Notes: generated by a model not told the origin, from the letters alone. 12,701 bases of DNA from Deltaproteobacteria bacterium RBG_13_61_14 (GCA_001797815.1 MGQK01000076.1:58703-71403), one strand, 5' to 3'; shown: positions 5,781 through 12,701, numbered from the stretch's first letter. Translations and numbers: made by a program.

Positions 5781-7536
5781 TTTCGGTTTCCTCCTCAACG
5801 GGCTGGACCGGGAGCACCACGGTGAAGGAACTGCCGGCCCCCGGCATGCTCTGCACCTCGATCCGGCCGCCCATGCTCTCGACGATGCTCAAGCTGATGC
5901 TGAGCCCCAGCCCGGTGCCCTTTCCCGCCTCCTTGGTGGTGTAGAAAGGCAGGAAGATCTTTCCCATCTGCTCCGCGGTCATGCCCTTGCCGGTGTCGGC
6001 GATGGTGACCCGGATGAATTGGTCGTCCCGGTGAGTCGAAAGAGAAATGGTCCCCGAACCCTCGATGGCATCGCCGGCGTTGTTAATGATGTTCAGGAAG
6101 ACTTGCCGGATTTGATCGGGGTCCAGCCGGAGCCGGGGCAGGTCGGGCGCGTAATCCCGGAGCAGTTGGATGTTCGCCACCAGGAATTCCCGCTCCAAGA
6201 GCCCGCTCACCACCTCGTCCAAGAGGTGGTTGAGGTCAACCGTCGCCAGCCGGTGCTCGGTATGGCGCACGAGCTCTAAAAGCTTCTGGGTAATGCCCTT
6301 GGCCCGCACCACCGCCTGGTCAATGTGGTCCAGTTCCTGGCGGACCTGGTCCGGGTTCCATTCAATTTCGAATTGAGGATCGAACATGTCCCGGATCACC
6401 CCGTTGGTGGCGGAAATGATGGCCAGAGGGTTGTTGATCTCGTGGGCCACGCCCGCGGCCAGCTCGCCCACCGAGACCAGCTTGGCCGCGTGCAAGAGCT
6501 GCGAGCGCAGCTCCTTGCGGGACTCCTCCACCGCCTGGGCCCGGCGCAGGAGCCGGTCGGTGGTGATCCAGATGGCGCTGAGCACGACCAGGGCCAGCGC
6601 CACGGTGCTGACGATCATGATCTGGCGCGCCCGATACATCTCGGCATAGGCCACCCGCAGGGGCTGCCGCACCACCAGCACCCAGGGAACTTCTTCCAGC
6701 CAGGAATAGGCGATCAACTCGGTGTCGCCTTGGACTTTGATCTCGTTGGCGCCCGAACCGGCGGGCTCTGCCGGCAGGTAGTCGCTCGGGCCCAACAGTT
6801 CTCCGTGCTCCGGGTCCACGATCTGGTAGTAGCCCCGCCGGTTGATGAGGGCGGATTCGCCGCCCTTGCCCTGGCCGATGGTGCGGAGGAACATGTAGAA
6901 TTTGTCCGGGTCCAGGGTGGCGCGCATGACGAACGGCGCGCCGTCGAACAACTGCCGGACGGCGATGGTGAAATGGGGTTTTTTCCGGAAGCCCAGGTAG
7001 ATGTCGCTGATCAGGTAGTTCTGGTCCTGGTCCATCAAGGTGCGGAACCATTTTTCCCGGCTGTAGTCTTTGCCCTGGAGATAGGGATAAGGGCCGGCGT
7101 AGCCGATCTGGAGGCCCTCGCGGGTGAGGAAGCCGACGTCCACGAAGGCGTCGCTCATCTCCCGCAGATGTTGCAGGTGGCGCCTCATGTCATCCGGCGC
7201 GGGGGCCAGCTTGAAATCGCGCCCCCGAAACAGGTTGAAAATGTTGAGCACCCGCTCCTGGAGAAAAAGGTCAATCGTGTTGCGCTGGCTCTCGGCCAGG
7301 ATGACCAGGTGCAGTTTGCCGCTTTTCTTAATGGTCTGGTTGAACTGGAAATGAAAGTAAAGCGACAGGATCGCGAGCGGCACCAGGTAGGCAATGGCCA
7401 GGCCCACCCGCAAAAGCCTCCGCAGCCGGCGGTAATATTCTTCGGTCTTGAGATGGGACGCCGGCGCGAGCTTTTTCGGCTCTGGAGGCCGATCTCCGCT
7501 CCTGGCTTCTTCTCCTCCCGGTTTGGCAACAGCCAT
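5749..7536 (-). CDS. Sensor histidine kinase with Cache-like periplasmic domain
   Basis: A 595-residue inner-membrane kinase. After a charged 35-residue cytoplasmic start comes membrane helix 1 (about 43-63). A periplasmic sensor of about 230 residues follows, with dCache features such as VDVGFLTREGLQIGYAGPYP, GKDYSREKWF and FTIAVRQL. Membrane helix 2 spans about 304-324, then a short coiled coil with no clear HAMP domain. HisKA carries His365 in VAHEINNPLAI; the ATPase domain has NIINNAGDAI (Asn485/486), DTGKGM (514-519), FLPFYTTK and GTGLGLSIS (540-548). Cache domains bind small molecules such as carboxylates or amino acids; the ligand here is unknown. ATG 7536 is chosen although its ribosome site is weak, because the frame upstream to 7701 crosses the sigma-54 promoter and has non-coding-like composition. 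It heads the five-gene run and overlaps the next gene by 32 bp. Confidence 0.93.
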   Translation of the reverse strand: MAVAKPGGEEARSGDRPPEPKKLAPASHLKTEEYYRRLRRLLRVGLAIAYLVPLAILSLYFHFQFNQTIKKSGKLHLVILAESQRNTIDLFLQERVLNIFNLFRGRDFKLAPAPDDMRRHLQHLREMSDAFVDVGFLTREGLQIGYAGPYPYLQGKDYSREKWFRTLMDQDQNYLISDIYLGFRKKPHFTIAVRQLFDGAPFVMRATLDPDKFYMFLRTIGQGKGGESALINRRGYYQIVDPEHGELLGPSDYLPAEPAGSGANEIKVQGDTELIAYSWLEEVPWVLVVRQPLRVAYAEMYRARQIMIVSTVALALVVLSAIWITTDRLLRRAQAVEESRKELRSQLLHAAKLVSVGELAAGVAHEINNPLAIISATNGVIRDMFDPQFEIEWNPDQVRQELDHIDQAVVRAKGITQKLLELVRHTEHRLATVDLNHLLDEVVSGLLEREFLVANIQLLRDYAPDLPRLRLDPDQIRQVFLNIINNAGDAIEGSGTISLSTHRDDQFIRVTIADTGKGMTAEQMGKIFLPFYTTKEAGKGTGLGLSISLSIVESMGGRIEVQSMPGAGSSFTVVLPVQPVEEETENVGERPRPPA

Positions 7537-7658
7537 TTTCCGCTTTCTTCCGTGGACGCTGGTTGGGGGTAGTGCCACCCTCGTCTCCAATCTGCCCAGT
7601 CTCAGCGTCCTCCCAGTTAGTTCTAATCTCTTTTTAATTCTCCTGCTAATTATTATGA

Positions 7659-7672
7659 GCAATAGCCGTGCC
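7659..7672 (-). promoter_or_regulatory. Sigma-54 (RpoN) -24/-12 promoter
   Basis: The minus strand reads GGCACG-GCTA-TTGC followed by T, against the consensus TGGCACG-N4-TTGCW. The invariant GG (7672-7671) and GC (7660-7659) are exactly ten bases apart; only the T before GG is changed, to G. Transcription would begin near 7648 and leave about a 112-nt leader before the Cache kinase ATG at 7536. The promoter lies 162 bp downstream of the stop codon of an NtrC-type activator gene. In the rest of the 7537-7833 gap I see one imperfect AT-rich palindrome (7704-7725) that could be an activator site, and no gene. Confidence 0.75.
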
Positions 7673-7703
7673 CAAACCGAAAAGGCCGGACCAATATGCA
7701 AAA

Positions 7704-7725
7704 TTAAACTAAATCAGTAAGTTAA
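7704..7725. promoter_or_regulatory. Possible enhancer-type palindrome upstream of the sigma-54 promoter
   Basis: TTAAACT and AGT..GTTAA arms form an imperfect inverted repeat about 30-65 bases upstream of the -24 box on the minus strand. Position and symmetry would suit an activator binding site, but AT-rich DNA makes chance symmetry likely. Confidence 0.2.
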
Positions 7726-7833
7726 GTAAAAAATGGATTGGGAGAGGCTTTAGGGGCGGTCTGGGAAATGGCGATAGTTCTTTACAGGCTGAAAAAAAAT
7801 CAGACGATGAATCAGGAGTATTCCCTTGGCAGG

Positions 7834-9264
7834 TTAGTCTTCTTCCTCGATCCCCGCACCGGACAATCCGCCTTTTTCCATTTTGGCGTGCAAGGTGGGC
7901 CGGGAGATTCCCAGGAGCTTGGCGGCCCGGGTCCGGTTGCCGTGTGTAAAGTCCAGGGTTTCGCTAATCAGGATACTGCTGAACCGGTCCATGAGCGAGG
8001 CAAACAAATCCGGCTGGCCGCCGGCGGCCAAGGTCTCCCGCGCCCATTGGCGCAAGACCTTGTCCACGGTTTCGGTGTTGACCAGAGTAGGACCGGCCGC
8101 CCCTTGCACTGCCTGGGAAATATCCTCGGGCCGGACCGGGTAGCCCCGGCTGAAAATCAGGGATTTCTGCAAGGTATTGGCCAGCTCCCGCACATTTCCG
8201 GGCCAGGGGTTGCCGGCGATCATGGTCTTGGCTTCTTCGGTCATCCCGGGGTTATCCAGGGCCATTTCTTTGGCAAAGCGGGCCAGGAAATAATCGCACA
8301 ACAAGGAGGAATCGCCTTTGCGTTCGCGCAAGGGCGGCAGTCCAATGGTCACCACCTTCAGCCGGTAATAGAGGTCCTCCCGGAACCGTCCCTCGGCCAG
8401 GGCCGACTCCAGGTCCCGGTTGGTGGCCGCGAGGATGCGCACGTCCGCGGGGATGGATTCCCGTCCGCCCAGCCGCTCCAGGCTCTTTTCCTGGAGCAGC
8501 CGCAGGATCTTGGCCTGGATGCTCAAGGGCATGTCCCCGATCTCGTCCAGGAACACGGTCCCGCCATGGGCCTGTTCGATCTTTCCGATCCGGCGGTTGA
8601 CCGCGCCGGTGAAGGCGCCTTTTTCGTAGCCGAAAAGCTCGCTCTCCAGGAGCGTCTCGGGGATGGCCACGCAGTTGATGACCAGGAAGGGCTTGTCCGA
8701 GCGCAGACTGTGCTGATAAACCGCCCGGGCCACCAGCTCCTTACCGGTCCCGCTCTCGCCCCGGATCAACACCGTGGCATCGGTGGGGGCCACCCGGCCG
8801 ATCGCCTTATACACCTCCTGCATGGCCTCGCTACGGCCGATGATGGCGTCGGCCGGCGCGGTTTCCGGGACCACGTTCAACTCCACCCGCGCCCGCATGA
8901 ACCGCCCCGCTTCCAGGGCCTGTTCGATCACGGTCAGGATATCCGGGATATCAAAGGGCTTGAGCACGTAGTCAAAAGCGCCCAGCTTGGTGGCTTCGAT
9001 CGCGGTGTCGGTGGTGCCAAAGGCGGTCATCACGATCACCGGGAGCTTGGGGTCCTTCTCCCGGATCGCCCGCAGGGTTTCCAGCCCGCTCATCCCCGGC
9101 ATGCGCACGTCCATGATCACCAGGTCCGGCATCCGCTGCTGGACCGCTTCCAGCCCGGCCTCGCCACTGGCCGCGGTCTCCACCTCATAGCCTTCCTCGG
9201 TCAACAGCTTCTCAAAACTCGTGCGCAAGCGCGCGTCGTCGTCCACAATCAAGATCCGGCTCAT
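7834..9264 (-). CDS. NtrC-family sigma-54-dependent response regulator
   Basis: A 476-residue transcription activator with the full three-domain layout. The receiver (1-120) has Asp8/Asp9/Asp10, phosphoacceptor Asp52 (LVIMDVRMPGMSG), Thr80 and Lys102 (VLKPFD). The AAA+ domain (about 140-370) carries Walker A GESGTGKE (169-176), the sigma-54 contact loop GAFTGA (216-221), Walker B GTVFLDEIGD (235-244) and RFREDLYYRL and WPGNVREL later on. The Fis-type helix-turn-helix lies at about 443-466 (NRTRAAKLLGISRPTLHAKM). GAFTGA is intact, so it should open sigma-54 promoters when phosphorylated. ATG 9264 overlaps the kinase stop codon as ATGA and has GGAGG about seven bases upstream. The kinase just upstream is its likely partner. 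The nearest likely target is the -24/-12 site 162 bp beyond its stop codon. Target genes and signal are inferred; family assignment is firm. Confidence 0.97.
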   Translation of the reverse strand: MSRILIVDDDARLRTSFEKLLTEEGYEVETAASGEAGLEAVQQRMPDLVIMDVRMPGMSGLETLRAIREKDPKLPVIVMTAFGTTDTAIEATKLGAFDYVLKPFDIPDILTVIEQALEAGRFMRARVELNVVPETAPADAIIGRSEAMQEVYKAIGRVAPTDATVLIRGESGTGKELVARAVYQHSLRSDKPFLVINCVAIPETLLESELFGYEKGAFTGAVNRRIGKIEQAHGGTVFLDEIGDMPLSIQAKILRLLQEKSLERLGGRESIPADVRILAATNRDLESALAEGRFREDLYYRLKVVTIGLPPLRERKGDSSLLCDYFLARFAKEMALDNPGMTEEAKTMIAGNPWPGNVRELANTLQKSLIFSRGYPVRPEDISQAVQGAAGPTLVNTETVDKVLRQWARETLAAGGQPDLFASLMDRFSSILISETLDFTHGNRTRAAKLLGISRPTLHAKMEKGGLSGAGIEEED

Positions 9265-10742
9265 CCGCTTTCCTCCGGAACCGGGAGCGTAATGATGAAC
9301 GTGGCTCCTTCCCCTTCCCGTGAGCGCAAATCCAGCCTCCCCCCGTGCTCTTCCACCACCCGCTGGGCAATGGCCAGGCCCAGCCCGGTTCCGTCGGGCT
9401 TGGTGCTGAAAAACGGCTCAAACACTTTATCCAGGAGCGCCTCGGGAATCCCGGGCCCGGTGTCCTGGATGGCGATTACCACCGCCCGGCCGATCCGCTC
9501 GGCCACCGCTTCGGTCTCGGTCACCTGAAGCCGGCCGCCCTGGCCCATGGCGTCGCAGGCGTTTACCAGCAGGTTCACCAGCACCTCCTTCAACAGTTCC
9601 GGGTCGGCCAGCACGTTCGGCAAATAATGCCGATTCCGCTCCACTTGCAACCCCAAGAGTTCAAACCGGCTTTGCAGCAATTGCATGGCCGCATCCACCA
9701 CCTCGGAGACATTGATCGGCTGCATTTTCAACTTGGGCGGCCGGGAAAATTCCAGAAAATTGCGGACGATGTTGTCCAGGTGGCGCATCTCCTCGGCCAC
9801 CACCTTGAAATCCTCCCGCTGGGTGGGCGAGAGCTCCAGGGTGCGCTCGAGCGAAAACAGGCGCATCTTGATCGAGGTCATGGGGTTGCGGATGGTGTGG
9901 GCCACTTCCGCGGCCAGCTTGCCGACCAAAGCCATCTTCTCCGACTGCAGCAGCCGCTCCCGGCTCCGCCGAAGCTCGGTATGGGTGTCCTCCACGTCAT
10001 AGATCAGGCCCCGAACCCGCTTTTTCAGCGCGGCTACCTCGTTTCCCGACACCGAAGAAGCCCCGGCGCCGGCCCGGTCGGCCTCCACGGCCAGGTTCCG
10101 GATCGGACGCAGGATCTCGGTCACCAGCATGAAAGCCAGGAAAGCGCCGAGGATGACCGCGCCGGTCATGGCGGTCCCGGCAATCACCCGGAGCCGCTGG
10201 GCTTGCTGATGGCTCTCCTTCCAAGTCCGGTTGATCATCTGATATTGGAGATCTTTATAACGATCACAGAGTTCGAGAATCCGGGAAAATTGGGCGCGGA
10301 CTTCCTGGTGCAATAAACTCCCGGCTTCCCGGTCTCCGGCCTGGTAAAGGGCGATCACCCGGTCCTTTTCACGGGTGTATTGTTCATAGTCCGACTCGAT
10401 CTGGCCCAGAACGTTTTGCTCGGGCTCCGAAGGCGAAGATTCCCGGGCCTTAAGAAGCTCCCGCTTGAACGCCTGGCGGCTCTCTTCCAATTGCTTGAGC
10501 CAAGTTGGGTCGCCGTCCAGAAAATAATAAGAGACAAAGCCCTTCTGGCGCATCAGGGCGGTCTCCAACTCCGCCGCGGTCCGGAGCCGGCTCACATTTG
10601 TCTCCAAGACCGAGGCGAACAGACCCTCGATCCGGTAGGTCCACCAGATCATCACCGCGCCGCCGCCGAGCGTAATCATCACCAGACCGGCCAGGGGCAG
10701 CAAAATCCGGGCGCGCAGACTCGGACGCGTCCACCTCTTCAT
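9261..10742 (-). CDS. Sensor histidine kinase, partner of the NtrC-type regulator
   Basis: A 493-residue inner-membrane kinase. Membrane helix 1 lies at about 11-34, followed by a 150-residue, largely helical periplasmic segment resembling four-helix-bundle (4HB_MCP or CHASE3-like) sensors. Membrane helix 2 (about 185-208) is followed by a HAMP-like stretch (EILRPIRNLAVEADR) and a coiled coil. The HisKA motif is VAHTIRNPMTSIKMRL with His282; the residue after the histidine is Thr283 where most kinases have Glu. The ATPase domain has LLVNACDAM (Asn394), DTGPGIP (427-433), FEPFFSTK and GTGLGLAIA (451-459). ATG 10742 has GAGGAG about a dozen bases upstream. Its stop overlaps the start of the NtrC-type gene by four bases, so the two are almost certainly made together. 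A sigma-70-like promoter is visible about 60 bp upstream. The signal it senses is unknown. Confidence 0.94.
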   Translation of the reverse strand: MKRWTRPSLRARILLPLAGLVMITLGGGAVMIWWTYRIEGLFASVLETNVSRLRTAAELETALMRQKGFVSYYFLDGDPTWLKQLEESRQAFKRELLKARESSPSEPEQNVLGQIESDYEQYTREKDRVIALYQAGDREAGSLLHQEVRAQFSRILELCDRYKDLQYQMINRTWKESHQQAQRLRVIAGTAMTGAVILGAFLAFMLVTEILRPIRNLAVEADRAGAGASSVSGNEVAALKKRVRGLIYDVEDTHTELRRSRERLLQSEKMALVGKLAAEVAHTIRNPMTSIKMRLFSLERTLELSPTQREDFKVVAEEMRHLDNIVRNFLEFSRPPKLKMQPINVSEVVDAAMQLLQSRFELLGLQVERNRHYLPNVLADPELLKEVLVNLLVNACDAMGQGGRLQVTETEAVAERIGRAVVIAIQDTGPGIPEALLDKVFEPFFSTKPDGTGLGLAIAQRVVEEHGGRLDLRSREGEGATFIITLPVPEESG

Positions 10743-10802
10743 TCTGGATCCAACTCCTCAAGGAAACTTTAACAATTCAGCCCGGAGATACCGACGCCTT
10801 AC

Positions 10803-10831
10803 AGTATAGAAGATTTGACCGCCGGCGGCAA
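10803..10831 (-). promoter_or_regulatory. Sigma-70 promoter for the kinase/NtrC pair
   Basis: On the minus strand TTGCCG (10831-10826), a 17-nt spacer and TATACT (10808-10803) make a good promoter. Transcription would start near 10796, leaving about a 54-nt leader before ATG 10742. The spacer and -35 box contain the perfect 10-bp palindrome CCGCCGGCGG (10819-10828), and TTGACC (10815-10820) faces GGTCAA (10839-10844). Both symmetries are placed where a repressor or autoregulator could bind. Confidence 0.55.
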
Positions 10832-10876
10832 ATTTTTAGGTCAAGACGGACTCCCCCAACGCTTGCGACCGTAAAA

Positions 10877-10933
10877 AAAGCTGACATCTCATCACCCCCG
10901 GGTGCGGCAATTTTTATTAAAAAAGTCAGCTTT
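10877..10933. other. Long-range inverted repeat in the divergent gap
   Basis: AAAGCTGAC (10877-10885) and GTCAGCTTT (10925-10933) are exact complements 39 bases apart. The loop holds a smaller hairpin, CACC-CCCG-GGTG (around 10894-10905). On the minus strand the stem is followed by a run of T (down to 10873), so it could end leftward transcripts, or serve as an operator pair for the divergent operons. I see no known riboswitch fold. Confidence 0.35.
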
Positions 10934-11110
10934 ATACGTAATTCCAAAGAGTTAAATGATTTACCGATTGAGGCATGATTATTGCTCCAAAAATAGAGGA
11001 GCATGGGTATTGGTTGCGGGAGGGAGTGCTTTATCCTGAAGAATCAGAAGTTGATTTGAGAGAGGAAGGGCAGAAGAGCTCTTCCTTGAGGCCAAGAAAT
11101 AAGGAGGGTC

Positions 11111-11626
11111 ATGATGGAACAGGAATGTGTCTCCGCCCAGCGGGCACCGGCGGAGGAGTTTACCGCCGAGCAGTGGGCGGCGGTGGATGCCATCGTCGCC
11201 AAGTATCGGGGCAAGCCGGGTGCCTTGATCCCGGTGTTGGAGGAAGTCCAGGGCGTGACCGGCTTTCTACCCGAGGTGGTCCAGCGCCGGGTGGCCACCG
11301 GCCTTTCTATCCCCTTGGGCCAGGTGTATGGGGTGGTCACCTTCTACTCCTTTTTCACCATGAAGCCTCGGGGCAAGCACCAGGTCCGGGTGTGCCTGGG
11401 CACCGCTTGTCATGTGCGGGGTGCCCACCGGAACCTCGACCACCTGGTGGCGCAACTGGGGATCGAGCTGGGCGAATGCACGGAAGACCGCCAGTTCAGC
11501 CTGGAGCTGGTCCGTTGCCTGGGGTGCTGCGCGCTGGCGCCGGTCTTGACGGTCGGCGAGGACATCCACAAGCAGGTGAAGACCGCCAAGCTGGACCAGA
11601 TGATCCAGGAATATCGGCAAAAATAG
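11111..11626 (+). CDS. NuoE/HndA/HydC-like [2Fe-2S] electron-transfer subunit
   Basis: A 171-residue thioredoxin-like ferredoxin, the 24-kDa-type subunit of complex I, NAD(P)-linked [FeFe] hydrogenases and formate dehydrogenases. The family body is clear: LIPVLEEVQGVTGFLPEVV, then YGVVTFYSFFTMKPRGKH. The [2Fe-2S] ligands are Cys95 and Cys100 (VCLGTACHVRG, C-x4-C) and Cys136 and Cys140 (RCLGCCALAP, C-x3-C). An additional Cys139 stands beside the last ligand, where relatives usually have Ala. The length fits the family. AAGGAGG at 11101-11107 precedes two in-frame ATGs (11111 and 11114); the second has the better spacing. The NuoF-like gene follows 82 bp later, and together they form the NAD(P)H-oxidising module. 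Which enzyme they serve (HydABC, Hnd, formate dehydrogenase or other) depends on genes past the window, so no symbol is given. No clear sigma-70 or sigma-54 promoter was found ahead of it. Confidence 0.95.
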   Translation: MMEQECVSAQRAPAEEFTAEQWAAVDAIVAKYRGKPGALIPVLEEVQGVTGFLPEVVQRRVATGLSIPLGQVYGVVTFYSFFTMKPRGKHQVRVCLGTACHVRGAHRNLDHLVAQLGIELGECTEDRQFSLELVRCLGCCALAPVLTVGEDIHKQVKTAKLDQMIQEYRQK

Positions 11627-11640
11627 GGCCGGGCCGGGAC

Positions 11641-11669
11641 TTAACATGGGGTCAGGCCCCAAATGTTAA
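11641..11669. repeat. TTAACAT-GGGG hairpin repeat between the redox genes
   Basis: TTAACAT-GGGG (11641-11651), loop TCAGG, CCCC-aa-ATGTTAA (11657-11669) pair along eleven positions with an AA bulge. The core GGGGTCAGGCCCC resembles a widely seen intergenic repeat (from memory) and shares GGGGTCAG with 3216-3223. There is no T-run, so it should not terminate the operon; it could trim the ratio of the two subunits. Confidence 0.5.
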
Positions 11670-11708
11670 CATCCTGGGTGGGATCCAGAAAGATGAAGGA
11701 GTAAGAAC

Positions 11709-12701
11709 ATGGCCGAGAAAAAAAAGAAACTGATGTTAAATGACTTGAAGGCCATCAAGGATCGAGTCGCATCGGAAAACGCGAAATACCGTCTCCGCCT
11801 TTTAGTTTGCGGAGACACGGGTTGCCACGCCTCGGGCAGCCAGGCGGTCTGGGCCGCGCTTTTCGAGGAAGTCCAGAAACGCGGCCTTGGAAAGGAAGTG
11901 CAACTGGTCAAGGCCGGTTGCAACGGCTTCTGCTCGGTCGGGCCGCTGATGACCATCTATCCCGGCGGGATCTTTTACCAGAAGCTCACCGCCGGCGACA
12001 TGCCCGAGCTGGTGGAAAGCCATTTCCAGAAAGGCAAGCCGGTCGAGCGCTTGATGTATAAGGATTCCGTAACCGCAAAAGTCCTTCCGACCGTGGACAA
12101 AATCCCTTACTTCACCTTGCAACACTTCCGGGTGCTCCGCAACATGGGGCAGATTGACCCGGAGAGCATCGAAGAATACATCTGGAAAGACGGCTACCTG
12201 GGCGTGGCCAAGGCGCTCCTGGAAATGACTCCCACCCAGATCATCGCCGAGATAAAGACCTCCGGGCTCCGCGGCCGCGGCGGCGCCGGGTTCCCCACCG
12301 GCATGAAATGGGAATTCGCCGCGGCTTCCAAGGGCGAGGTCAAATACGTGCTCTGCAATGCCGACGAGGGCGACCCCGGCGCGTTCATGGACCGCTCGGT
12401 GATGGAGGCCACTCCCCACGCGGTGCTGGAAGGCATGATCGCGGCGGCCAAGGCGATCAACTCCCACCAGGGCTACATCTACTGCCGGGCCGAGTATCCG
12501 CTGGCGATCAAGCGCCTGAACATTGCCATCACGCAGGCGCGCGATTCCGGTCTCCTGGGCCGGGACATCCTGGGCTCGGGGGTCGACTTCGACGTCGAGA
12601 TTTACCAGGGCGCCGGCGCTTTTGTCTGCGGCGAAGAGACCGCACTCATGGCATCCATCGAGGGCCGGCGGGGTATGCCCCGGCCGCGGCCGCCCTTCCC
12701 G
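11709..12701 (+). CDS. NuoF/HndC/HydB-like NADH:FMN subunit, 3' end cut by window
   Basis: The flavin- and NAD(P)H-binding diaphorase subunit of a bifurcating or NADP-linked hydrogenase or related dehydrogenase. The 331 residues present start with a lysine-rich tail. A thioredoxin-like [2Fe-2S] domain follows, with Cys34 and Cys39 (VCGDTGCHASG) and Cys71 and Cys75 (GCNGFCSVGP). The NuoF body then has LRGRGGAGFPTGMKW (187-201, NADH site), CNADEGDPGAFMDRS (216-230, FMN site) and GAGAFVCGEETALMASIEG (301-319). The frame is open at base 12701; the SLBB fold and the C-terminal iron-sulfur region, and any ferredoxin extension, are missing. The N-terminal [2Fe-2S] domain separates it from plain complex I NuoF and points to the HydB/HndC type. 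ATG 11709 has AAGGAG seven bases upstream. It is co-oriented with the NuoE-like gene and probably cotranscribed. Family certain; parent enzyme unknown. Confidence 0.95.
   Translation, partial: MAEKKKKLMLNDLKAIKDRVASENAKYRLRLLVCGDTGCHASGSQAVWAALFEEVQKRGLGKEVQLVKAGCNGFCSVGPLMTIYPGGIFYQKLTAGDMPELVESHFQKGKPVERLMYKDSVTAKVLPTVDKIPYFTLQHFRVLRNMGQIDPESIEEYIWKDGYLGVAKALLEMTPTQIIAEIKTSGLRGRGGAGFPTGMKWEFAAASKGEVKYVLCNADEGDPGAFMDRSVMEATPHAVLEGMIAAAKAINSHQGYIYCRAEYPLAIKRLNIAITQARDSGLLGRDILGSGVDFDVEIYQGAGAFVCGEETALMASIEGRRGMPRPRPPFP

Noticed and set aside
6325-7572. Long plus-strand open frame opposite the Cache kinase
   Set aside because: Low-complexity His/Gln/Val-rich translation typical of the complement of a GC-rich gene; no ribosome site.
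7537-7701. N-terminal extension of the Cache kinase to 650 residues
   Set aside because: The added frame crosses the sigma-54 promoter and its predicted start near 7648, and its composition is AT-rich and unlike the gene.
7792-7799. T8 run on the minus strand after the NtrC-type gene as terminator
   Set aside because: No inverted repeat precedes it; only a direct AATCAG repeat is nearby.
7738-9528. Long plus-strand open frame opposite the NtrC-type gene
   Set aside because: GC-rich antisense shadow; the minus strand carries unmistakable receiver, AAA+ and helix-turn-helix motifs, and the plus-strand translation resembles nothing.
11004-11017. Second sigma-54 promoter ahead of the NuoE-like gene (TGGGTATTGGTTGC)
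   Set aside because: GG and GC are nine bases apart, not ten; this spacing is strict in RpoN promoters.
10975-11733. Plus-strand open frame overlapping the NuoE-like gene
   Set aside because: It is the alternative frame of a clearly coding region and has no family features; its first 45 codons lie in the leader without a ribosome site.

Overview
The window looks like a GC-rich chromosomal segment of a Desulfobacterota-type ('deltaproteobacterial') anaerobe. This is an inference from content: a separate glycyl-tRNA synthetase alpha subunit, an HndA/HndC (HydC/HydB)-type iron-sulfur flavoprotein operon, dense two-component signalling with a sigma-54 activator, and strong AAGGAGG-type ribosome binding sites. 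No rRNA, tRNA, CRISPR array, transposase or phage gene was seen.

Layout. 1-830 (-): glyQ, cut by the window start, behind a strong sigma-70-like promoter. 1072-1926 (-): a PHP-family phosphoesterase of the YciV/TrpH type with a hairpin-rich leader. 2263-3192 (+): a radical SAM protein with a C-x4-C-x2-C cluster motif. From 10742 down to 3279, all on the minus strand, is a signalling block of seven genes. A membrane histidine kinase and an NtrC-type sigma-54 response regulator overlap by 4 bp (10742-7834). After a 297-bp gap come a Cache-type histidine kinase (7536-5749), a receiver with a degenerate active site (5780-5274), a 78-residue four-cysteine protein (5165-4929), a stand-alone receiver (4841-4350) and a receiver fused to two CBS domains (4190-3279). 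The gap carries a near-consensus -24/-12 promoter (GG-N10-GC at 7672-7659) pointing into the second group.

Divergent from the signalling block, on the plus strand, are a NuoE-like [2Fe-2S] subunit (11111-11626) and a NuoF-like NADH/FMN subunit with an N-terminal thioredoxin-like [2Fe-2S] domain (11709 to the window end). They are the diaphorase part of an NAD(P)-linked or bifurcating hydrogenase or dehydrogenase, whose catalytic subunit would lie beyond the window.

How it may work together (inference). The kinase/NtrC pair would activate the sigma-54 promoter just downstream of its own genes. That would switch on a second kinase with an orphan set of receivers, one of which reads adenine nucleotides through CBS domains. 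The divergent position of the redox operon suggests, without proof, a link to electron flow or energy state. The four-cysteine protein and the degenerate receiver are the least explained parts.
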